Origin: Frankiales bacterium
Lineage (GTDB): Bacteria; Actinomycetota; Actinomycetes; Mycobacteriales; SCTD01
Length of the DNA stretch: 47,092 bases
Direction: 5' to 3'
NCBI GenBank assembly: GCA_025465135.1
Contig: JAODNA010000116.1
Span: 1 to 47,092, forward strand
The translations under genes and the position numbers were made by a program. This document shows, piece after piece, positions 1 through 11,054 of this stretch (its first letter is position 1; the number at the start of each line of letters is the position of its first letter). Under the pieces are notes generated by a model. That model was given only the letters and a program-made list of their open reading frames with translations, had not been told where the DNA came from and searched no databases.

Positions 1-2
1 CC

Positions 3-884
3 CGGGCGGCCCCGGCGCGCGGCCTGCAGGAGCTCTGGGCCCGTGCCGAGTGGCCACCGGTCGAGTTGCTCTCCGGACCGGTCGACGTCTTCCACGCCAC
101 CAACTTCGTGCTTCCCCCGCTGCGTCGGGCGCGCGGCGTCGTGACGATCCACGACCTCGCCTACCTGCGGCATGCCGACACCGTCAGCACGGCGAGCGCG
201 CGCTACCGGTCGCTCGTCCCCCGGTCGCTGCGGCGCGCGTCCGTCGTCGTCACACCGAGCGCCGCGACGGCAGAGGCGGTCAAGGCGGCGTACGCCGTCG
301 ACTGCCCGGTCGTCGTCACGCCGCTCGGTGTCGACGCGCGATGGTCCGCCGCGACGCCCCTCGACACCCCGATGCGCAGCCGGCTCGGGCTGCCGTCGGC
401 GTACCTGCTCTTCGTCGGGACCCTCGAGCCGCGCAAGGACCTCCGGACGCTCCTGACCGCTCACCGGTTGCTGCCGGATGCCCCCCCGCTCGTGCTCGTG
501 GGGGCGACCGGCTGGGGCGAGGAGCTCGACGTCAGCGGCTGCATCACGCCCGGCTACCTCGGTGACGACCTGCTGCCGGGGGTCGTGGCGGGGGCCGCTG
601 CACTCGTCCTGCCGAGCCGCGACGAGGGCTTCGGGCTGCCCGTGATCGAGGCGCTGAGCGCGGGAACGCCCGTGGTCGCCAGCGACCTGCCGGTGCTGCG
701 TGAGGTGGGTGGCAGCGTCGTGACCTACGCCGAGGCCGGCGACCCGGGCGCGTTCGCCGCCGCGCTGCACCAGGTCCTGGCCGATCCGGGCGACCCCGGC
801 CCGCGCCGCGCGCATGGCGGCGCTTACACCTGGGCGCGGTGCGCGGAGGCCACCCGCGCTGCCTATAGCCTTGCCCTCACCTGA
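3..884 (+). CDS. Glycosyltransferase family 1 (GT4-like), 5' truncated by the window edge
   Basis: The reading frame is open from the first bases of the window, so the N-terminus lies outside; 293 residues are visible. It is the acceptor-domain end plus the nucleotide-sugar-binding half of a GT-B fold retaining glycosyltransferase. Seen: FHATNF and TIHDLAYL early, then the hinge motif LFVGTLEPRKD that opens the C-terminal Rossmann domain, then PSRDEGFGLPVIEAL, the E(x7)E-type donor-binding motif typical of family GT4. It likely adds a sugar to a cell-envelope polysaccharide or glycolipid in the cytoplasm; donor and acceptor cannot be told. A methyltransferase follows 23 bases later on the same strand, and dTDP-rhamnose genes lie nearby, which fits an envelope glycan locus. 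Confidence 0.88.
   Translation, partial: RAAPARGLQELWARAEWPPVELLSGPVDVFHATNFVLPPLRRARGVVTIHDLAYLRHADTVSTASARYRSLVPRSLRRASVVVTPSAATAEAVKAAYAVDCPVVVTPLGVDARWSAATPLDTPMRSRLGLPSAYLLFVGTLEPRKDLRTLLTAHRLLPDAPPLVLVGATGWGEELDVSGCITPGYLGDDLLPGVVAGAAALVLPSRDEGFGLPVIEALSAGTPVVASDLPVLREVGGSVVTYAEAGDPGAFAAALHQVLADPGDPGPRRAHGGAYTWARCAEATRAAYSLALT
866..871 (+). promoter_or_regulatory. Possible -10 box for the zinc-ribbon methyltransferase
   Basis: TAGCCT (in the context TATAGCCT) lies inside the last codons of the glycosyltransferase, about 36 bases before the GTG at 908. GAAGGA at 893-898 is a good ribosome binding site for that GTG. The methyltransferase may thus have its own leadered promoter. No clear -35 is visible. 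Confidence 0.35.
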
Positions 885-907
885 GCCGACACCGAAGGAC
901 CGACGAC

Positions 908-1792
908 GTGCAGCTGGCCGACCGCCTGATCGAGAAGGCGCACGGCGCCCACGGAAGCCTCGCCGCGATGCGGTGGAAGTCCGGCCGGGGCGACCGGCGC
1001 ACGGCGACCTGGCCCGAAGCCGCCACGGGCTCCTCCCTCACCAAGAGCGCAGCGGTCTGCAACATCTGCGGCTGGCGCGGCCGGGCCTTCCAGGGCATCG
1101 CCCACTCCGAGTCGGCCCTGTGCCCGACGTGCGGGTCGATCAGCCGCGACCGCTTCCTCTACTGGTGCTGGACCAGGCGCACCGGCTACGACGCGAAGGC
1201 CAAGGTCCTCGAGACGTCGCCGCGCCTCAACCAGACCTACCGCGACAAGATGGCCGAGCGGGTCGACTACACGTCGAGCGACTACGACGAGTCGGCCCAC
1301 AAGGGTGCGATGCGACTCGACCTGCAGGACATCGCGCTGCCGGACAACACCCTCGACGTCGTACTGACCCCCCACGTCCTCGAGCACGTGCCCGATACCG
1401 ACAAGGCGCTGTCGGAGCTGTTCCGCGTCATGAAGCCGGGCGGTCACGTCTTCCTGCAGATCCCGCTGCCGCAGAGCAAGACCGCACCGCCGACCGAGCC
1501 CGAGTACCACGGCGACAACACACTGGTGTTCTGGCGCTTCGGCTGGGACCTCGCCGACACGATCCGGTCAGCGGGCTTCGCGTGCGATGTCCTCGTGACC
1601 TCGGAGCTCCGCGACGCGGCCCTCGAGAAGCGGACGTTCGACTACCACGGAGCGGACTGCGACGTGGAGGACCTGATGTCAGGCGCCGACGCCGCCGCGA
1701 TGACCGTGGTCGCCGACGCCGCGCAGTCCGAGCGCCACGGCTTCCGGCCGCCGTTCCAGTTCGTGACGTTCGACTGCCACAAGCGCCGCTAG
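908..1792 (+). CDS. SAM-dependent methyltransferase with N-terminal zinc ribbon
   Basis: A 294-residue cytosolic protein. Residues 51-75 carry two CxxC knuckles (C51, C54, C72, C75) forming a zinc ribbon. The rest is a class I methyltransferase of the Methyltransf_11 type: VLETSPRL at the motif I position, and LTPHVLEHVPD followed by MKPGGHVFLQIP for motifs II and III. Motif I lacks a standard GxGxG. The GTG start is supported by GAAGGA 9 bases upstream. It follows a glycosyltransferase closely, so methylation of a sugar or glycan intermediate is the likely job, but that is inferred from context. Its stop overlaps the convergent amidase stop in a shared CTAG (1789-1792). Confidence 0.85.
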   Translation: MQLADRLIEKAHGAHGSLAAMRWKSGRGDRRTATWPEAATGSSLTKSAAVCNICGWRGRAFQGIAHSESALCPTCGSISRDRFLYWCWTRRTGYDAKAKVLETSPRLNQTYRDKMAERVDYTSSDYDESAHKGAMRLDLQDIALPDNTLDVVLTPHVLEHVPDTDKALSELFRVMKPGGHVFLQIPLPQSKTAPPTEPEYHGDNTLVFWRFGWDLADTIRSAGFACDVLVTSELRDAALEKRTFDYHGADCDVEDLMSGADAAAMTVVADAAQSERHGFRPPFQFVTFDCHKRR

Positions 1793-3342
1793 GACGGTGT
1801 CGGCGAGGGGACCGGTGACGATGCCGGTGCCGGTGAGCCGAAGCGGGTCGAGTAGCGGTCCGGCGACAGCCACGCGCCCTTGGGCACCTGCGGGGCACCG
1901 ATCAGCACGGTCGTGGTCCAGGGCAGCGCGGTGTCGCCGTCGGGCGACGTGCCCTGCAGCGTCACGGTGTAGGCGCCGACGGGCACCGGCACGCCGTTGG
2001 CGTCGGTGAAGTCCCACGACGCGGTAATGGGTACGTCGGCAGCTCCCGTCCACGACCGCACCGGTGCGCCGAGCGGCGTCGTGATGGTCAGGGTCCACGC
2101 CGGCGCGTTGCGGGCCGTTGAGCGGATCGCCACCGGCGTCGTCGAGCCGAGCGGCACCTTGGTCGCGCTGATCGTCGGATCGACGAACGCGGTCCCGAGA
2201 TACCCGTTGATGGCCGAGCGGATCGTGCCCATCCGCGCATAGGTCGCATCGCCCGGGCAGGTCGTGTTGCCGGCGTCGCGATGTCCGCTGACCACGGCGA
2301 ACGTGTGCAGGACCCCTGCGGCGTACCTCGACGTGCCGCCACCGGCGGACTTCAGCGCAGCCGTCGCCGCCGGGTCGCGGTAGTAGGCACCGAGCTTCCA
2401 CGCGAACAACCGCTCGAGTGACGTGAGCGTCGCTACCGACGGGGCGACTGTCGAGTAGGTGCCGATGAGCGAGGTGCCGAACGAGTCGACGTTGAACCCG
2501 CCGGTGTGCGCGCCGATCACCGCCCTGGTGATGCCGCCGTAGCGACCTTCCCAGACCCGGCCGAAGCGGTCGACGAGGTAGTTGTAGCCGATGTCGCTCC
2601 AGCCGTTGCTCTTCACGTGGTAGGCGTAGATCGAGCGGATCACCGCCGCGGTCTGGTCGATCGTGTAGTCGTTGGCGGTGTCCGTGTGGTGCACGAAGCC
2701 CACCTTCACCGTCGCGCTGTACGACGGGTGCCCGACGCGGATCGACTCGTCGGCGCCCCAGTCGGCGCGGGTGAGGATCGGCGGCTGGCTCTCCACCGCG
2801 GTCGCGCTGTCGCGCGGTGCGGTGCCGACGGTCGCATCGGCCGCCGAGGTGCCCGGGTCGACGAGATCGACGCGCACGTCGCGCGGCGCGATCCCGCCGG
2901 CAGTCGTGACCCGGACCTGCACACCGTCGCCGTGACCGACCCACACCGGCGCCGTGCCGTCCCTGAGCGTCGCGCCGGCATCGACCGAGCCGGCGTCCGG
3001 CGCGTCGTCGGAGTCGCCGGCGAGGCTCCGCCAGGCCGACCATCGGCCGCCGCTGCGCCACCTCACCTCGGCGGTGACAGACCCGACCGACGGGTCGTGC
3101 TGCCACGTCACACCGACGGTCGAGAACGACTTCGTCGCGGTCGCTCCGAGCCCCAGAGCAGTCCGCCGCAGCGCCGGCCCCTGCGCGGCCGACACCGGCG
3201 CGGCAACGCTCGTCAAGGCGACACGAGCGACCGTGGCCTTCACCGGGTGCGGCGTCGCGGCGTGCGGCGTGGCGACCGGCAGCGCGATCACGGCGGGGGC
3301 CACCGCGCCGAGCACGACCAGGGAGGAGAGCAGGCGGGGCAC
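1789..3342 (-). CDS. Secreted N-acetylmuramoyl-L-alanine amidase (PGRP domain)
   Basis: A 517-residue exported protein expected to cut the amide bond between MurNAc and the stem peptide. Residues 1-30 form a signal peptide with a hydrophobic core and Ala-rich end. A beta-rich N-terminal region (about 70-165) precedes the PGRP/amidase-2 domain (about 190-375). Likely zinc ligands are visible: HH at 218-219, H354 in SGHRD and C362 in TTCPG, with Y253 as the catalytic tyrosine candidate. A C-terminal FlgD-like Ig domain (about 390-490) ends in a Pro/Ser-rich tail. The GTG start fits the signal peptide and has a weak AAGG site upstream. Its neighbours make dTDP-rhamnose, so a cell-wall role is coherent. 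Confidence 0.9.
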   Translation of the reverse strand: MPRLLSSLVVLGAVAPAVIALPVATPHAATPHPVKATVARVALTSVAAPVSAAQGPALRRTALGLGATATKSFSTVGVTWQHDPSVGSVTAEVRWRSGGRWSAWRSLAGDSDDAPDAGSVDAGATLRDGTAPVWVGHGDGVQVRVTTAGGIAPRDVRVDLVDPGTSAADATVGTAPRDSATAVESQPPILTRADWGADESIRVGHPSYSATVKVGFVHHTDTANDYTIDQTAAVIRSIYAYHVKSNGWSDIGYNYLVDRFGRVWEGRYGGITRAVIGAHTGGFNVDSFGTSLIGTYSTVAPSVATLTSLERLFAWKLGAYYRDPAATAALKSAGGGTSRYAAGVLHTFAVVSGHRDAGNTTCPGDATYARMGTIRSAINGYLGTAFVDPTISATKVPLGSTTPVAIRSTARNAPAWTLTITTPLGAPVRSWTGAADVPITASWDFTDANGVPVPVGAYTVTLQGTSPDGDTALPWTTTVLIGAPQVPKGAWLSPDRYSTRFGSPAPASSPVPSPTPS

Positions 3343-3356
3343 CGCCTTACTGAACC

Positions 3357-3368
3357 CCAGGATCCTGG
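3357..3368. promoter_or_regulatory. 12-bp perfect palindrome upstream of the amidase gene
   Basis: CCAGGATCCTGG is perfectly self-complementary and lies 15-26 bases upstream of the amidase GTG, between that start and the end of rfbD. It could be a small operator, but a palindrome this short can occur by chance in GC-rich DNA. Confidence 0.25.
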
Positions 3369-3393
3369 CAGCCGTGGGAACTCGTCCGGAATG

Positions 3394-6010
<2,617 letters not shown>

Positions 6011-6048
6011 CGGGAGCTCCTGACGAGGGGGGCGGTTCGGGGGTTGAG

Positions 6049-6729
6049 CTACTTGCCGGGCACGACGCAGGACGGCGCGCCCACCGTGTAGCCCTTCGCG
6101 GAGGTCGCGACGTCGGCGAAGGACGACGACCCGGTCGGGGTGAGGCGAGCCGAGGTCTGGTCGAGCCCGGAGAAGGAGACCGGAGCACCGGCCTTCACGC
6201 CCTGGGCCGCGAACGTGGCGAGCGGGGCGCTGATGCGGATCTCGTTCTTCGCGAGGTCGAACACGCCGGTGGCGTCGGCGAGCTTGGTCGACAGGTTGGC
6301 CGTGATCGCACGCGTGCCGGCGACGAAGGTGTCCTTGGTGCCATCGGTCGTCGCCGAGAGGTACATGTTCTCGTCGCTCTCGCTGGCACTGGCGAACTGC
6401 ACGCGGAACGCCAGCCCACCAGGCGCGCTGGAAGCGCTCTTGGCGAGCTTGTCGACCCTGATCACCGCGGTGATGGTCTTCGCGTCGGCCGCGACATCCG
6501 CCGAGACGATGTCGAGCGCGGGCTCGGCCGGCCCGTAGGCGCTCTGGCCGGAGAGGTCGTGCGCGGTGTCCTGGTAGCGGAGCAGGAACGTGTCGGCCTT
6601 GGCGTCCTCGACGAGGTTGCAGACGGGCGGTGCCGCCGGCTTCTTGGGAGCCGCCGTGGCCGCACCACCGGCGACGGCAGACGCGCAGAGCAGCACCGCA
6701 ACGGCGGGGCGCAGCAGGGACACGGACAT
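6049..6729 (-). CDS. Secreted protein of unknown function, paralogue B
   Basis: 226 residues, tandem paralogue of the gene at 5312-6010. The start is ATG 6729 (MSVSLLRPAVAV), not the longer frame beginning at 6855, because a signal peptide begins here and AGGAG lies 5-9 bases upstream in the same TCAGGAGCTCC context as paralogue A. The mature protein again has just two cysteines, C37 and C221, at equivalent places. The block [19 protein letters not shown] is shared; the middle and the loop after CNLVEDAKAD differ more. No function is known to me. Position between rfbB and rfbA suggests a surface role in the envelope locus. Confidence 0.85.
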   Translation of the reverse strand: MSVSLLRPAVAVLLCASAVAGGAATAAPKKPAAPPVCNLVEDAKADTFLLRYQDTAHDLSGQSAYGPAEPALDIVSADVAADAKTITAVIRVDKLAKSASSAPGGLAFRVQFASASESDENMYLSATTDGTKDTFVAGTRAITANLSTKLADATGVFDLAKNEIRISAPLATFAAQGVKAGAPVSFSGLDQTSARLTPTGSSSFADVATSAKGYTVGAPSCVVPGK

Positions 6730-6820
6730 CGGAGCTCCTGAGACTGGGTGTGGTGGGTGGTGGTTGTTGCCGGCTACTACTTCGCGGCGAGGTGTGAGTG
6801 CTTGTACGGCGGCGGGGCAG

Positions 6821-7447
6821 TTACTTCTTCGTCGGGAACACCACGTAGGCATCACCGCTGAGGTGCTTCGCGCTGAAGCCGAGGTTGGCGCCGTGCTGGA
6901 AGACGTTCAGCGCCAGGCTCTTGACCGGGGTCGTGGCCCCACCCGGGATCGCGAGGGTGAAGGGCACCAGAACGACGTTCTGACCTGGCGTGATCGAACC
7001 AGTCACGGTCGTGGAGCCGAAGTCGATGCTCTTGCCCTTCGTGTCGACTCCGACGAGCGTCACGTCGAACGTGACCGAGCCCGCCCCGGCACCGAACCCG
7101 ATCCAGGACTCCGCGGCCAGCTGCCCGGTCACCTTCTTCGAGGCGTCCAGCTTGATCGGCAGGCCCTTGCCCACGCTCGCGTAGGTCTCGCTTCCGTCAG
7201 CCCCGGCCTGCGCCTCGGCCTCGGCCAGTGGCAGGCCGCCGACGGTGCCGCAGCCGGTGGCGCCGTCGCCGCCGTCCTTAGGCTCGAGGCGACCGGCCTC
7301 TGCGGTGGTGCCGCAGCCCTCCTGGCGCAGGAAGAACGTCGCGCTCTTGGCGGTCGTCTTCGGCGCATCAGCGGCCGAGGCCACCCCCGCGAACAGGAAG
7401 ACGGCGGAAAGACCAAGGGCCAGGGTGGGACGCACGCGGACGGACAC
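6821..7447 (-). CDS. Secreted protein of unknown function with a CG-x20-CG pattern
   Basis: 208 residues with a signal peptide (1-26, ending VASAADA). The mature part holds two cysteines close together, C45 and C66, each followed by Gly (EGCG and TGCG), around an acidic Gly-rich loop KDGGDG that could bind a cation. The rest looks like a beta-sandwich rich in Thr, Val and Gly (for example VTFDVTLVGVDTKG). It is not obviously homologous to the two paralogues beside it, though it shares their strand, size and export. The GTG at 7447 follows GGGAGATCCCTC. 91 bases without visible features separate it from paralogue B. Function unknown. Confidence 0.8.
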   Translation of the reverse strand: MSVRVRPTLALGLSAVFLFAGVASAADAPKTTAKSATFFLRQEGCGTTAEAGRLEPKDGGDGATGCGTVGGLPLAEAEAQAGADGSETYASVGKGLPIKLDASKKVTGQLAAESWIGFGAGAGSVTFDVTLVGVDTKGKSIDFGSTTVTGSITPGQNVVLVPFTLAIPGGATTPVKSLALNVFQHGANLGFSAKHLSGDAYVVFPTKK

Positions 7448-7513
7448 GAGGGATCTCCCGGAAGAATGAGGGTTCTTGCCGGGGAGACTTCGCCGGAGGA
7501 GGAAGAACTCCTG

Positions 7514-8578
7514 CTAGGCGATGGAAACCCGTGAGTGATCGCCGAGCATCAGGCGATGGGCCCGCGGCAGGGCGGACGAGGGTGATACCTCGACCTCCTT
7601 GCCGATCAAGGAGTCCTCGATGCGCCGTACGCCCCGGATGACCGATTGCTCGAGCACGATCGAGTGCTCGATCTCGGTGTCCTCGAGGGTGCAGCCGAAG
7701 TAGATCGACGTGAAGGGCCCGACGTAGGTGTCGCGGATGACCGTGTCGCGCCCGATGATCGCCGGCCCACGCACCGTCGAGCGCTCGATCACGGCGCCCT
7801 CCTCGACGACGACGCGCCCGATCAGCTGCGAGTCCTTGTCGACCTTGCCGCGGACGACGGGCTCCAGCGACTCGAGGACCTTGCGGTTGCACTCGAGCAT
7901 GTCCTCGAGCCGCCCGGTGTCCTTCCAGTAGCCGGTGACGAGGTGGGGGCTGACCACCTTGCCCTCGTCGATGAGCCACTGGATGGCGTCGGTGATCTCC
8001 AGCTCCCCCCGCCCGGAGGGCTTGATCGCCCGGACGGCCTCATGGATGACCGGCGTGAACATGTAGACGCCAACCAGCGCGAGGTCGCTCTTGGGCTCCT
8101 TCGGCTTCTCCACCAGGGTCGCGACCCGGCCGTCCTTGCCGAGCTCGGCCACGCCGAACTGCGACGGGTTGTCGACCTTGGTCAGCAGGATCTGCGCGTC
8201 GTACCCCTCGTCCTGGAACTCCCGCACCAGCTCGGTGATCCCGCCGATGATGAAGTTGTCGCCGAGGTACATCACGAAGTCCTCGTCGCCGAGGAAGTCG
8301 CGGGCGATGAGGACGCAGTGGGCGAGCCCGAGCGGCGCCTCCTGCTTGATGTAGGTGACGCGAATCCCGAGCGCGCTGCCATCGCCGACCGCTGCCTCGA
8401 TCTCCGCCGCCGTCTCGCCGACGATGATGCCGACGTCGGTCACACCGGCGTCGCGGATCGCCTCCAGGCCGTAGAAGAGCACCGGCTTGTTGGCCACCGG
8501 TACGAGCTGCTTGGCGCTCGTGTGCGTGATGGGGCGCAGGCGGGTGCCCGCGCCGCCGGACAGGACGAGTGCCTTCAT
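7514..8578 (-). CDS. rfbA: Glucose-1-phosphate thymidylyltransferase, long form
   Basis: First step of dTDP-rhamnose synthesis: dTTP plus glucose-1-phosphate to dTDP-glucose. 354 residues, longer than E. coli RmlA (about 290); it belongs to the long class with a C-terminal left-handed beta-helix domain, visible as hexapeptide-like repeats from about 245 onward (VIERSTVRGPAIIG and similar). Seen: nucleotidyl-transfer signature GGAGTRLRP at 8-16, K(Q)LVPV at 23-28, and YLGDNFI. The ATG start has a TAGCCT box 7 bases upstream, suggesting a leaderless transcript. It is split from rfbB-rfbD by three secreted-protein genes on the same strand. Confidence 0.94.
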   Translation of the reverse strand: MKALVLSGGAGTRLRPITHTSAKQLVPVANKPVLFYGLEAIRDAGVTDVGIIVGETAAEIEAAVGDGSALGIRVTYIKQEAPLGLAHCVLIARDFLGDEDFVMYLGDNFIIGGITELVREFQDEGYDAQILLTKVDNPSQFGVAELGKDGRVATLVEKPKEPKSDLALVGVYMFTPVIHEAVRAIKPSGRGELEITDAIQWLIDEGKVVSPHLVTGYWKDTGRLEDMLECNRKVLESLEPVVRGKVDKDSQLIGRVVVEEGAVIERSTVRGPAIIGRDTVIRDTYVGPFTSIYFGCTLEDTEIEHSIVLEQSVIRGVRRIEDSLIGKEVEVSPSSALPRAHRLMLGDHSRVSIA

Positions 8579-8585
8579 GCGGCGC

Positions 8586-8591
8586 AGGCTA
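8586..8591 (-). promoter_or_regulatory. -10 box of rfbA (leaderless)
   Basis: TAGCCT on the minus strand ends 7 bases before the rfbA ATG at 8578. This places the transcription start at or next to the start codon. No -35 consensus is visible. Confidence 0.55.
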
Positions 8592-8632
8592 GTCGGGCCA
8601 GGGCGTACAGCGGACGTTCAGGGCGTCGCCGG

Positions 8633-8718
8633 TAGCCTGGGCCGGCGGCGCGAGGGAACCCCCGGCCGATCCCACACGTCCTCGGGGATGACCCCCCGTC
8701 TACGCAGAGAGCAGGGCC
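8633..8718 (+). promoter_or_regulatory. Possible promoter and structured leader of the LCP gene
   Basis: TAGCCT at 8633-8638 is a likely -10. The following leader of about 75 bases can fold: GGCCGG (8640-8645) with CCGGCC (8662-8667), and GGGG/CCCC around ATGA at 8684-8695. AGCAGGG just before the GTG at 8719 can bind the ribosome. GC richness makes chance pairing easy, so regulation is not established. Confidence 0.3.
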
Positions 8719-10302
8719 GTGAGCGACCCGAGGGACTGGAAGGCCGGCGCTTCGCCGCCGCCTCCCAGGCCTGCGCCGTCGCGCCCGCTCCCGCCCCACC
8801 TCGACCCGCGTGGACGCCCCGGGCCGCCGCGACCGCCCGCGCAGCACGTGATTCCCGGCGGCAAGATCCACCGTCCCCGCCGGGCGGCGCGCATCCTCTC
8901 GTGGATCGCGGTCGTGACCTCGGTGGCGATCCTCGCCACCGCCGGTGCGGGCTACATCCTCGTCAACCACTACGAGGGCAACATCCACCGCCTCAAGGAC
9001 GTCTTCGGCAACCGGGCCGGTGCTCCGCCTGCCGCCCCCCACAACGCGGAGAACTTCCTCCTGGTCGGATCGGACAGCCGCGGGGATCTCAAGCCCGGGG
9101 AGGGCGTACAGGGCAGCGGCTCGACCTTCGTCACCGGTCAGCGCTCCGACACGGTCATCCTGGCGCACCTGTACGGCGGCAAGAGCAACAAGGTCCAGCT
9201 GGTCAGCTTCCCCCGCGACTCGGTCGTCGAGATCCCGGCCTACACCGACGCCAAGCACGTCGTCCACGCAGCGCAGCAGAACCGCATCAACTACGCGTTC
9301 AACGAGGGCGGCCCGCAGCTGCTGGTGCAGACCGTGCAGAACCTCACCGGCGTACGCGTCGACCACTACCTCCAGGTCGACTTCAACGGCTTCCAGGCGA
9401 TGGTCGACAAGCTCGGCGGAGTCGACGTGTGCCTGTCCCAGCCGGCGAAGGACCACTTCTCCGGGATCAACCTGACCGCGGGCAAGCACCACATCAATGG
9501 GACGGTCGCCCTCTCGTTCGTCCGGCAGCGGCACGGGCTCACCAACGGCGACATCGACCGCATCAAGCGCCAGCAGCAGTTCATCGGCGCGATGATCCGC
9601 AAGGTGCTCTCGGCCGGGACGCTGGCCAACCCGTTCCGACTCAACGGCTTCCTCAACGTCGCGACGTCATCCCTTCAGGCCGACGAGGGGCTGAACTTCT
9701 CCACGTTGCGGACTCTCGCCCTGCGGATGCGCAACATCGGTGCGGGCAACGTGATCTTCGCGACGATCCCGATCTCCACCTCCAACGGCTACAGCCCCCG
9801 GCTCGGCTCGGTCGTGCTGATCGACAAGCCGAAGGCCGACGCGCTGTTCGAGCAGATCCGCCGCGACATCCCGCCGGGCACGCCGGCTCCCAAGCCCACG
9901 AAGGCAGGTGGCAACGCGCCCCTCACGGTGCGACCTGGTGCCATCCGCGTGCACGTCTACAACGGGTCCGACATCAACGGCCTCGGCCGCAAGGCCGACG
10001 GCGACCTGAGCAACGTGGGCTTCCAGACGGTCGGTACCCCGGAGAGCCGCGGCAGCGGCGCGACCACCACGCTGGTCCGCTATGGCCCGACCAAGGCCGA
10101 CTCCGCGCGGACCCTCGCCGCCGCCATCCCGGGCTCGACGCTCCAGGCGGCCCCTGAGCTCGGCAACGTCCTCGAGGTCGTGGTGGGGTCCAGCTACAAG
10201 GGCGCGCAGCTGGTCAAGGTCACCGCATCCCCGGCCGGGACGCCGACGGCGAGTGCGAGCCCGAAGGTCGTCACGGCGCTGGACGACCCCTGCGCAGCCT
10301 GA
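8719..10302 (+). CDS. LytR-CpsA-Psr (LCP) family cell-wall glycopolymer ligase
   Basis: 527 residues. LCP enzymes move lipid-linked glycopolymers (arabinogalactan, teichoic or capsular type) onto peptidoglycan outside the membrane. A Pro-rich cytoplasmic N-terminus (1-55) precedes one membrane segment (about 59-82). The LCP domain follows, with its polyprenyl-phosphate-binding residues: GSDSR at 117-121, RSDTVIL at 142-148, FPRDS at 164-168 and the late SFVRQRHG. A LytR_C domain (about 395-485, VHVYNGSDINGLG) and a Ser/Thr/Pro tail end the protein. The GTG start has AGCAGGG upstream. It faces away from rfbA, so rhamnose-containing polymer assembly and attachment are encoded together. Confidence 0.94.
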   Translation: MSDPRDWKAGASPPPPRPAPSRPLPPHLDPRGRPGPPRPPAQHVIPGGKIHRPRRAARILSWIAVVTSVAILATAGAGYILVNHYEGNIHRLKDVFGNRAGAPPAAPHNAENFLLVGSDSRGDLKPGEGVQGSGSTFVTGQRSDTVILAHLYGGKSNKVQLVSFPRDSVVEIPAYTDAKHVVHAAQQNRINYAFNEGGPQLLVQTVQNLTGVRVDHYLQVDFNGFQAMVDKLGGVDVCLSQPAKDHFSGINLTAGKHHINGTVALSFVRQRHGLTNGDIDRIKRQQQFIGAMIRKVLSAGTLANPFRLNGFLNVATSSLQADEGLNFSTLRTLALRMRNIGAGNVIFATIPISTSNGYSPRLGSVVLIDKPKADALFEQIRRDIPPGTPAPKPTKAGGNAPLTVRPGAIRVHVYNGSDINGLGRKADGDLSNVGFQTVGTPESRGSGATTTLVRYGPTKADSARTLAAAIPGSTLQAAPELGNVLEVVVGSSYKGAQLVKVTASPAGTPTASASPKVVTALDDPCAA

Positions 10303-10322
10303 GCGACCTGACCGGCGGCTTC

Positions 10323-10997
10323 GTGGGCGAGCGCGACCCCGCCCAGCCGCTGCTCACGCTGTACGACGGGGACGCGCGCGTCGAGCTCTCCGGGGCCACC
10401 ACGGCCAACTGGGTGGCAAAGTCCGCCAACCTGCTCGTCGACTCCTTCGACGGGCCCGGGCCGGTGGGACTCCTGCTGCCGCTGCACTGGCAGACCGTCG
10501 CGCTGCTGCTCGCCGTCGTGACCGCCGACCGCACGGCACTCCTGGTGGCCGACGCCCACGAGCTGGGGCGATGTGGCGTGGCCTTCGTCCTCGCCGAGGA
10601 CGCCGAGGGAGCCCTCGACAGCGGCGTCGACGACGTACTGGCCCTGTCCGGCCACCCGCTCGGAGCGCCGGCGGGTCCGCTGCCCGCCCTCGTCCTCGAC
10701 TACGCGCGTGAGGTTCCGTCGTACGGCGACCACTTCGCCGGTCCGCGCCCCGCCGCGGGCCGGATCGAGGTCGGCGGCCGGCCGTTGAAAGCGCTCTCGG
10801 GCATCAGCGCGGAGGACCGGCTGCTGACGACACTGGCGCCGTCGGACCGGCTGGGCGCCGCCGCGCTGGTCGGCGCGCTGCAGGCGGGGGCCAGCCTGAT
10901 CCTGGTCCGGGGCGGGGACACTGCCGCTGTCGCAGCGGCCGAGCGGGCGACGGTGACGGCAGGAACCGCCGTGCCCGGCCTCACGTGGGTGGCCTGA
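10323..10997 (+). CDS. TIGR03089 family protein
   Basis: 224 residues matching the actinobacterial family TIGR03089, which looks like the N-terminal lobe of AMP-binding (acyl-CoA synthetase-like) enzymes but is too short and lacks the usual ATP-binding P-loop YTSGTTG. Seen: ANWVAKSANLLVDSF near residue 30 and GPVGLLLPLHWQT, both typical. No catalytic function is known. The GTG at 10323 is chosen, 20 bases after the LCP stop; an earlier non-ATG start near 10299 is possible. Being directly downstream of the LCP gene on the same strand suggests joint transcription. Confidence 0.8.
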   Translation: MGERDPAQPLLTLYDGDARVELSGATTANWVAKSANLLVDSFDGPGPVGLLLPLHWQTVALLLAVVTADRTALLVADAHELGRCGVAFVLAEDAEGALDSGVDDVLALSGHPLGAPAGPLPALVLDYAREVPSYGDHFAGPRPAAGRIEVGGRPLKALSGISAEDRLLTTLAPSDRLGAAALVGALQAGASLILVRGGDTAAVAAAERATVTAGTAVPGLTWVA

Positions 10998-11014
10998 GAA
11001 GCCGAGGACACGGG

Positions 11015-11020
11015 TAGATT
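11015..11020 (+). promoter_or_regulatory. Likely -10 box of the esterase pair
   Basis: TAGATT lies 34 bases upstream of the GTG at 11055; GGAG about ten bases before the GTG serves as ribosome site. This would give a leader of roughly 28 bases, in contrast to the leaderless starts elsewhere. Confidence 0.4.
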
Positions 11021-11054
11021 CCCACGACCGCCCGACCCTGGAGACCGAGCAGCC

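Noticed and set aside
7472-7508. GTTCTT/AAGAAC pair between rfbA and the upstream secreted-protein gene
   Set aside because: Only six outer pairs match; the 25-base interior does not fold consistently, so a terminator is not supported.
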